From Schistosoma mansoni (taxonomy: Eukaryota; Platyhelminthes; Trematoda; Strigeidida; Schistosomatidae), in contig NC_031497.1 in assembly GCF_000237925.1 (NCBI RefSeq), forward strand, positions 27,196,205 through 27,260,204: 64,000 nt of DNA. The letters run 5' to 3'. This document shows positions 57,635-64,000 of this stretch, one piece after another. The translations under genes were made by a program, and so were the position numbers. Below the pieces are notes generated by a model, which saw only the letters and a program-made list of their open reading frames with translations, was not told where the DNA came from and did no database searches. Position 1 is the stretch's first letter; every line of letters begins with the position of its first letter.

Positions 57635-57866
57635 GTGGATTGGTTGAAGTTAGACATTAACACCATCGGATGCCGGCCAGCTCAATGGTCTATCGGTTAA
57701 GGGCTCTGGCGCGAGACTGGTAGATCCTCTGTTCGAATCTCGCGAGGCGGGATCGTGGATGCGCACTGCTGAGGAGTCTCATAATAGGACGAAACGGCCG
57801 TCCAGTGCTTCGAGGTTTTCCATAGTGATCTAGCTTCATTTGACTCATGATTTCAACTATGAAAAA
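57635..57866 (+). repeat. SINE1 copy carrying the best hammerhead fold
   Basis: Head 'ttggttgaagttagacatta', A box 'cagctcaatgg' and B box 'ctgttcgaatctcgcgag' (slightly changed) are followed by the ribozyme at 57763-57808. The tail stops at 'ttcaactatgaaaa'. Confidence 0.88.
57763..57808 (+). ncRNA. hammerhead ribozyme, all essential core bases present
   Basis: Helix I is GCACTG (57763-57768) with CAGTGC (57803-57808), six perfect pairs. The core CTGAGGA (57769-57775) equals C3 U4 G5 A6 N7 G8 A9 with G at the tolerant position 7. Helix II pairs 57776-57779 with 57787-57790 (GUCU/GGAC, one G-U). GAA is 57791-57793. Helix III is minimal, A-U and C-G, closed by GGCC (57796-57799). The predicted cleavage is after C57802. 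Short helix III hammerheads are known in schistosome repeats and Penelope-like elements. The fold is seen directly; activity is inferred. Confidence 0.8.
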
Positions 57867-57867
57867 A

Positions 57868-58158
57868 ATTTCAGTCAGATTCGGACCCAAGACCTACCAG
57901 TCTCGCGCCGGAGCACTTAACCGATAGACCACTGAGCCGGTTGGCGTCCGATGGTGTTTATGTCTAACTCCAACCAATCCACGAAGTTTGAGCAACCATT
58001 CACCAATTGTCTTCAGTGAGTTACTATCTCACAACAGACGTGGTCTGAACTCCACTGATCACTGCTTCTCATTAGAACTCCAGGACATGTATCTTGAAGT
58101 CAATTGACTCACGCTTTCAACTATGAAAATACTAAATCTCCACAAAACTCCTTCTGAT
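57868..58158. repeat. SINE1 copy: inverted head plus normal tail
   Basis: 57868-58098 is a minus-strand head with 5' extension ('accgatagaccactgagccg', 'ctccaggacatgtatcttga'). 58099-58158 is a plus-strand end with the tail 'ctccacaaaactccttctga'. This again has the layout of an inverted 5' segment on a normal 3' end. Confidence 0.82.
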
Positions 58159-58453
58159 TAAATAAAGATAGAACAAATATTGATGCAGAATAATATGAAT
58201 TCATTATATTTCGTGGTTTCTCATCAGCTGCTTACAACCAAATATGCATTAGAGTTTTATCATTGGGGTAATAAATAATATGGAACAATTGACATAATTG
58301 AATGTAAAGGATTGGAATAACAAAAGTCATCGATGATAACTATATATATGGGCAAGGAAAGGTCAGAGGTTATTAGGTATTGAAATAAAGGGAGGCGTAA
58401 TAGTTGAGTGGAATTCAGAGACAGATAAAATCAAAAATGTGATTATTTTAGAG

Positions 58454-58557
58454 GTAGTTGAAAACAATTAGGGTGGGTTACGTAATGATTGAATAATTTA
58501 TAGATGTAGTTGAAAACAATTAGGGTGGGTTACGTAATAATTGAATAAGATTTGGAT
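58454..58557 (+). repeat. 52-bp tandem duplication
   Basis: Two copies of a unit starting 'gtagttgaaaacaattaggg' have a period of 52 bp and few differences. The flanks (58159-58453 and 58558-58707) are A-rich and unremarkable; they probably form the 3' region of the neighbouring Penelope-like fragment. Confidence 0.85.
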
Positions 58558-58707
58558 AGTTCATATAATTAGGAGAGACAAATGAGCGGAAATGTGTGAG
58601 AGAAAGGGTGGTTTAAGAATTGGGTATAAAAAAAACAACTGAATATTAACCAAAATTGAACTAATAACAACAACAAAACTGAAACAAACAAAAAAAACAA
58701 CAAAAAT

Positions 58708-58996
58708 GGGTTACCAAGGTAGTAATAAGTTTATCACTGTCTCTTTTTGAATACATAGGTCCGGTTTGAGTTTTTTTATCGCGATCGCCTCAGCAAACCG
58801 GAGAGCAGTTGTACTTCTTTGTTTACTAATGATTTTAAAGGCATGAGAAATGTCGATGCTGTGCCCGGTGTCGAGTAAATGCCGAGCTATCGCACTGTTG
58901 AGAGCCCTGGACCCTTGCAACCTCAGTTTCTTGGGAACATGCTCAGAAATGCGGACATGCACTCTTCTCTCGGTTCTTCCAATGTATGTGCTTCTG
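58708..58996 (-). pseudogene. Penelope-like element GIY-YIG domain fragment
   Basis: The minus frame reads TYIGRTERRVHVRISEHV, LNSAIARHLLDTGHSID and ALRFAEAIAIKKLKPDLCIQ, then a stop after LLLPW. This is the YIG half, conserved Arg and C-terminal helices of the Penelope GIY-YIG endonuclease, uninterrupted over 96 codons. It is cut at the YIG motif on its 5' side, so it is a truncated insertion and belongs to a different subfamily from the 43188 copy. Confidence 0.85.
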
Positions 58997-59074
58997 ATTA
59001 AAAGGATTTAATAGAAAGAACTTCAGAAATGTTCCGTAATAATGTGGATTTCTTTTTTAAATTGAAGTAAATGT

Positions 59075-59165
59075 ATATAGTTGAAATTGTGAGTCAATTG
59101 AAGCTAGACCACCATGGAAAGCCTGGAAGCACTGGACGGCCGTTTTTGTCCGATTGTGGGACTTC
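59075..59165 (-). repeat. SINE1 3' fragment
   Basis: This minus-strand piece runs from 'tagttgaaattgtgagtcaa' to 'tgtgggacttctcaat' and then breaks into a family A repeat. Confidence 0.78.
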
Positions 59166-59590
59166 TCAATGCACTCCATACTGGCCAGGCTATCATACCA
59201 AATTAAGTAATTTTCTTAAGGGGCCACTCCTCTGGCTTTCGATATAGAGGTGTATTCTATAGAGCAATAAACCAGCGTCAAAAGAAAAACTCATAGTACC
59301 TAGAAATTTATATAGGTTTATACTGTATTCGTTTTCTCAGGTTCTTGGAGTTGATTTGCACCATTAGTTTGGATCCAGGATTTTCCGACAGTTTTAGGTG
59401 ATGTTTTCATATCCACAAACTTAATTTAAGCTCCAAATATTAGATTTCCATCATCTCACCCTAGTAAGAACACTCCATCTGAAGGCAGTGAGTAGAGCTT
59501 TCCTGTAAGGAGTTACAAATACATGTTCATATTAGATCATTTCGAGAGAGGAGGGAACTCTCCTCACCCTTGAATGTGCTAGAAAATTCG
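59166..59590 (-). repeat. repeat family A, old minus copy
   Basis: It follows the minus-strand order of the family ('ttaaggggccactcctctgg', 'aaggcagtgagtag') with heavy divergence. Confidence 0.65.
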
Positions 59591-59834
59591 GGGACTAAAT
59601 TTTGGATTCACACTGGATCGAATAAAACCCAAAAACATACTTGTTAATCGATTTATTTCACTATTTTTCATGGATTTATGAATGAAATAATCTGAAAAAT
59701 CGAAATCTTTGACAACTGAATTGACCTGTAGCACTGTCGTTTTATTACAGGCACTGAAATTTAAATATTCTAATATAGACAACGTTGTTTCTTCTGTTCT
59801 GTAAAATAGATTATTAAGTGTCAAGGCTTTTTAG
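59591..59834. other. spacer with an unsupported minus frame
   Basis: A minus frame of about 80 codons (59579-59824) lacks an ATG, has no recognised domain and is not flanked by clear splice sites. Confidence 0.35.
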
Positions 59835-60362
59835 ACTCGCCCCCAAATGCCCTGGTTACGGTCGAGGGTGAGGAGAGTCAGTTCTCCATCTCCATATGCT
59901 CTCACTTGACCACGCGTATACAATCACTGAAAGGAAAATCCTACTCATTACAGTTTCGCATCACGGGTATTGTTTACGAAATTGAGAAGACGCAAAGCGA
60001 ATATCCGGTGCTTTAACCGGGTTGGTGGATATAGAGGATTCACCTAGGGAAGTTGGTAAACTCTGATTTCAAACCAATGGTGCACATGGGCTACAAGATC
60101 CTGAGTGAACAAATGGCGTATGGACCAATTGTTGGTCACCGGCTGTCATAGGACTGTATCTCTTTACGTTGGCCCATTGCCTTGTGGATCAGACCTTTAG
60201 ATCGAAGGCTCCGGGTATGGCCCCCTAAAAAACCACCTGCTTCAGTTTAGGCACCTGGGCAGTATCACAGACCTCACACAAATCAATTAAGATTTGTGTG
60301 GCGCACATGTATCTGGTGCCCCTTTGTATCAATATTTATGTGTTTAAATAAAATAAATAAAT
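59835..60362 (+). repeat. repeat family A, plus copy
   Basis: This is a full-length copy from 'cgcccccaaatgccctggtt' to an AAAT tail at 60345-60362. It lies back to back with 59166-59590. Confidence 0.82.
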
Positions 60363-60567
60363 AACCTGATACTTCGGTATTCATCGTTATAATTTTTTTC
60401 TCTCTGCACTGATACGATAGGATTACTCGGACCGATGAATATAGATACTAGACTTTGTCTCTTACGATTGACTGACTTTTATTAGGGTTACAGAGTAATG
60501 TATGAGTATTCTGAATGTTTTAGACATTTCAAAAACGTTTCTTTCGAATTTATATAATCAAGCAGTT

Positions 60568-60735
60568 AATTAAGCATCTTCAGAAGGGGGTTTTGTGGAG
60601 ATTTTAGTAATTTTATATAGTTGAAATCTCGCGACGCAGGATCATGGATGCTCACTGTTGAGTAACGGCCGTCCAGGGCTTCGAGGTTTTCCATGGTGGT
60701 CTAGCTTCAATTGACACATGATTTGAATTAAGCAT
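60568..60735 (-). repeat. SINE1 self-inverted insertion with 10-bp target duplication
   Basis: 'aattaagcat' occurs at 60568-60577 and 60726-60735. The left part is the minus-strand 3' end with tail ('cttcagaagggggttttgtg'). The right part is a plus-strand segment from the head/ribozyme boundary to 'tagcttcaattgacacatga' without tail. The ribozyme core has been lost by a deletion (GTTGAGTAACGGCC). Confidence 0.88.
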
Positions 60736-61764
60736 TTATTGTGGCGAATTAGTGATGATACAAATCTATATTCAATCACTGAAACTCAATTTAAAAACCC
60801 ATCAAGTGTGTTTCGAAGCTGAACATACTAGTCTGTACTCGGTAGCTGAATATTCTGTTCAGTAATCCTCCAGTATTGTTTTATGCCTGTAGGATGTGGT
60901 ATTTGAAAGTGTAGGAAATTCGTGTTGATAGTATTTTCTATAGATATCTATAAAGCGTTGTTAGAGTGTGGTGGAACTATCAGGTGAATAATGCTGAGGT
61001 TAAATGTAGGGTACTTGACTGAAATGACAGATGAATTGATAAAGTCACAAACCTAAGTAGCTGGTGGATGTATGTGGCTACTTTGATGTAGAATGTTGGC
61101 TAGTGTAGCAGATAGCTTCAAGAATTCCAAGAATAGCCAAACCAAGACATGATATCATTTCATGAAATCATAGGTCGTTTGTCTGAGCTATCATGTTAGG
61201 TACAGAATATCCGTTTAGAGTTTGTATGACTTTCATGACCAGTTTTTTAGCGATCTTAGATGACGTAGCTTACAAGCATTTTATTTCAATATTTCTTTAG
61301 ACTTTGTAATTGCATATTCCATTTCTTCTGTTTGGATCATATTGTTTGTGTTAAGCCTTTCTTATTATTACAACTCCTTTGTTATCCATCTTCTTGACTG
61401 AACCATCTCATTGTGATTATGTGATGTAACAAATTGGGCTGGTTCATATTCGTCTCTGGTTCTATGTCGCACCCGACTGACCGATAGATAGCCGCTTAAC
61501 CAATTTTCCTCTTTTTTTGAGCAATACTAATTAATCATTTAGTCATAAATATATGATCTGATATGAATGTATATCAGTTTACATTATCTCAACTCACCTC
61601 AAGGCGTCAAGGGGGCGAGCCGACATAAGCTATCATAAGAATATGTTCACTCATTCAACCTCCAATTTAAAAAAATCCAAGTATTCAAATAAATGGTGGT
61701 AATAATTCACTGGTTTTGTATTAGTGATCTTTACATGATCACTATGTGGGCTTGTGGAGATTGT
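60736..61764. other. 1 kb without recognised feature
   Basis: No frame, tRNA-like motif or family repeat was recognised. Confidence 0.4.
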
Positions 61765-62030
61765 TGAGTGTTATTTAGATCACAAACCGACATGAGTTAA
61801 CCCCCCACTGAAAACTAGGAAGCATTAAACAGTTGCTTCGTCCCACTGGTAGACTCTTCATCAGTGCGCATTAATTACCTTACCGGGCGTCAAGACCGGG
61901 ACCTTTATGTCTCTCTTTGCAAGCGCCAAACCTTTAGATACTAGGATGACATTGGTGTCCAGTGCTTCCACGTTTTCAGTGGTTGTCTAACTTTGGTTGG
62001 TTTGTGACGTTAATAAAACCTTAATGTTGT
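61765..62030 (-). repeat. ancient SINE1-like copy
   Basis: On the minus strand the order of SINE1 landmarks is kept (end region, 'cttcgtcccactggtagact' at the ribozyme, head), with about 30% visible change. It is followed by a short plus-strand piece, again an inverted arrangement. The core is not intact. Confidence 0.6.
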
Positions 62031-62114
62031 TAATAATAAGATATTAATTAGATAACAATCGTAGACCGAGTCTATCCTATTTAAAGCGATCAGTTTGTGA
62101 TATTTGTATAATCA

Positions 62115-62440
62115 AAAGAGGGTTTTCTAAAGATTTTAGTAATTTTGTAGTTGAAATCATGAGTCAATTGAAGTTAGACCACCATGGAAAACGTCGAAGC
62201 ACTGGACGGCCGTTTCGTCCTAGTATGGGACTCCTCAGCGGCAGTGCGCATCCACGATCCCGCCTAGCCAGATCCCAACCCAGGACCTATCAGTTTCACT
62301 CGCGAGCGCTTAACCTTTAGAACCACTGAGCCGGCCGGCATCTAATGGTGTTAATGTCTAACTTCAATCAATTCACAAAATTGAGCAACCGTCCACTATG
62401 TTGGTCTAGCTTCAGTTGACTCATGATTTCAACTATAATA
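62115..62440 (-). repeat. SINE1 full-length minus copy plus small inverted end
   Basis: It has tail, ribozyme (62199-62247), B box and head up to 'caatcaattcacaaaattga'. It is followed by a plus-strand end piece at 62396-62440 ('ggtctagcttcagttgactc'). Confidence 0.86.
62199..62247 (-). ncRNA. candidate hammerhead ribozyme with CCG bulge
   Basis: On the minus strand it has GCACTG, an extra CCG, CTGAGGA, helix II GTCC/GGAC, GAA, ACGGCCGT, C and CAGTGC. All essential core bases are present. The three-base insertion next to the core distinguishes this subtype from 57763-57808. Confidence 0.6.
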
Positions 62441-62715
62441 TTTGTATCAGCAAAATCTAGAATTTTACTCAGTTATCACATGATAGCTCGTCTATTTTAT
62501 ACTCTGAGGTTGTAAACTACATAACTTACTCAAGAACAAATCATATTTATAAATTGAATCATATACATTGGGATTTATATTCATCACCGAAATAATGAGA
62601 ATCGACCATAGAATCTAATAAACCATAGATATTCGTTGATTTTCACCATGATCTAAATTTTGGAATAAAACATAAAGTACTAATCCTAATGATAAATTTA
62701 TGTGATCCATGCCAA
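62441..62715. other. no gene recognised
   Basis: This is AT-rich spacer before the truncated RTE-like element. Confidence 0.4.
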
Positions 62716-63905
62716 TATCCGTAAAGATCGGTCATGCACAGACCGAATTACGACACTACGGATCATCGTGGAACAATCAGTTGAATGGAATTCGTCACAA
62801 TACATCGACTTTATTGACTATGAGAAGGTGTTTGACAGTGTGAACCAGAGAACATTATGGAAACTTCTTCGACACTATGGAGTTCCTCAGAAGATTGTCA
62901 ACATTATCCGGAACTCATACGACGGACTACAGTTCAAAGAAGTTCATGGAGGACAGCTGACAGATGCATATCCGGTAAGGACCGGAGTCAGACAAGGTTG
63001 TCTACTTTCCCCCTTCCTCTTTCTTCTGGTGATTGACTGGATTATGAAAACCTCGACATCTGAAGGGGAAGCACGGAATACAATGGACATTTCAGAATCT
63101 ATTAGATGATTTGGACTTCGCAGATGATATAGCCCTCCTATCTCATACACACGAACAAATATAGACGAAGACAACTAATGTATCAACAGCCTCTCCATCA
63201 ATAGGCCTAAACATACACAAGAGAAAAAGCGAGATTCTCAAATACAACACAGAGAACAACCCAATCACATTTGATGGCGAAACTCTGGAAGATGTAGAAA
63301 CATTCGCGTACCTGGTCAGCTGCATCATTGATAAACAAGGATGTAAAGGCGAGGATTGGCAAAGCAAGGACCACATTCATACAATTGAAGAATATATAGA
63401 ACTCAAAACAACTGTCAACTAACTTCAAAGTGAGAATCTTCAATACGGACGTCAAGACAGTTCTACTGTAAGGAGCTGAAACGTGGAGACTTACTACATC
63501 CATCATCAAGAAGGTACAAGTATTTATAAACAGTTGTTTACGCAAAATACTCAATATTCACTTGCCGGATACTATCAGCAACAGCGTTTCATGGGAGAAG
63601 ACAAATCAGCTTCCAGATAAAGAGAAAATTATGAAAAGACGTTGGAAGTGGATGGAACATACATTGTGGAAATCACCAAACTGTATCACGAAGCAAGCCT
63701 TAACTTGAAATCATTAAGGGAGGTGCAAAAATGGAAGGCCATAGAACACATTACACCGGGAAATAGAAGCAGATATGGAAAGGATGAATAACAAATAGAA
63801 AGATCTGGAAAGGATTGCCCAGAACAGGGTTAGATGGAGAATACTGGTGTGCGACCTATACTTCTCCATGAGGGGTTACAGGCGTAAGTAAGTAACTAAG
63901 TAAGT
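62716..63905 (+). pseudogene. RTE-like LINE, 5'-truncated 3' half
   Basis: The frame 62702-63109 reads RKDRSCTDRITTLRIIVEQ, FIDYEKVFDSVNQRTLWKLL (first catalytic block) and VRTGVRQGCLLSPFLFLLVID. A frameshift near 63085 follows; another frame continues LDFADDIALLSHTHEQI (catalytic ADD) near 63110-63160. Later pieces include FNTDVKTVL-type and RRWKWMEHT-type blocks to about 63800. The end 'cttctccatgaggggttaca' followed by (TAAG)n marks the 3' terminus. It complements the 5' half at 19375-20790 but is a separate insertion. Confidence 0.9.
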
Positions 63906-64000
63906 AATCCCAATATCATTGGTTGTAACAATTAGTATATAAAGAGAGTAATGCAACCCCTCATCTATTTTTAAGCCAAATAAGATTGAACAACAATTAA

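Noticed and set aside
57700-57750. Possible tRNA genes at SINE heads
   Set aside because: A and B boxes are present, but no cloverleaf with a paired acceptor stem can be drawn and the unit continues into the SINE body.
59579-59824. 81-codon minus frame
   Set aside because: No ATG, no domain, no clear splice sites; it lies between two family A repeats.
1-64000. CRISPR arrays, operons or bacterial contamination
   Set aside because: No regularly spaced direct repeats with unique spacers and no bacterial gene layout; introns and retroelements mark eukaryotic DNA.

Overview
The window looks like nuclear DNA from a blood fluke, genus Schistosoma; the species cannot be fixed from sequence alone. 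It is AT-rich and intron-rich, and most of it is mobile-element debris of trematode type: Ty3/gypsy elements of the CsRn1/Boudicca kind with a CHCC (not CCHC) Gag finger, RTE-like LINEs with a TAAG-type tail, Penelope-like elements with a GIY-YIG domain, and many copies of a short tRNA-derived element carrying a hammerhead ribozyme, as known from schistosome SM-alpha repeats. No bacterial features, CRISPR array or operon is present.

Host genes are few and fragmentary. On the minus strand at 1393-2815 are the first two coding exons of the coatomer beta-prime subunit (COPB2); the rest lies left of the window. An exon at 21301-21951 encodes a Cys-rich, probably GPI-anchored Ly6/quiver-like protein. 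On the plus strand at 30480-34501 is a DHHC palmitoyltransferase resembling ZDHHC24, reconstructed as three exons including a 31-nt micro-exon. At 51760-52303 is the first coding exon of an ELOVL fatty-acid elongase; its remaining exons were not found downstream.

Layout. 1-3576: COPB2 start and old repeats. 3577-8913: complete gypsy element with 326-bp LTRs, 4-bp target duplication, tRNA-Trp-type primer site, gag, a candidate -1 frameshift site, pol and a polypurine tract; two in-frame TGA codons suggest it is recently dead. 8914-21300: second gypsy family as a solo LTR (9579-9936) and an inverted fragment (11374-12500), a CCHC gag remnant, and LINE/RTE remnants. 24783-27667: young internally deleted member of the second gypsy family, lacking RT-RNase H-integrase. 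29410-30149: two old LTR remnants. 30480-34501: ZDHHC24-like gene with repeats in its 3-kb intron. 37776-41610: near-perfect 3.8-kb palindrome. 42-64 kb: dense mosaic of hammerhead SINEs, a second tRNA-like family, a 0.5-kb interspersed repeat, Penelope and LINE fragments, with the ELOVL exon embedded.

The most notable signals are the hammerhead SINE family (best fold at 57763-57808), its repeated self-inverted insertions with target-site duplications, the long palindrome, the gag-pol recoding site, and the ZDHHC24 micro-exon with a decayed duplicate downstream. All calls come from reading the sequence by eye; no database search was possible.
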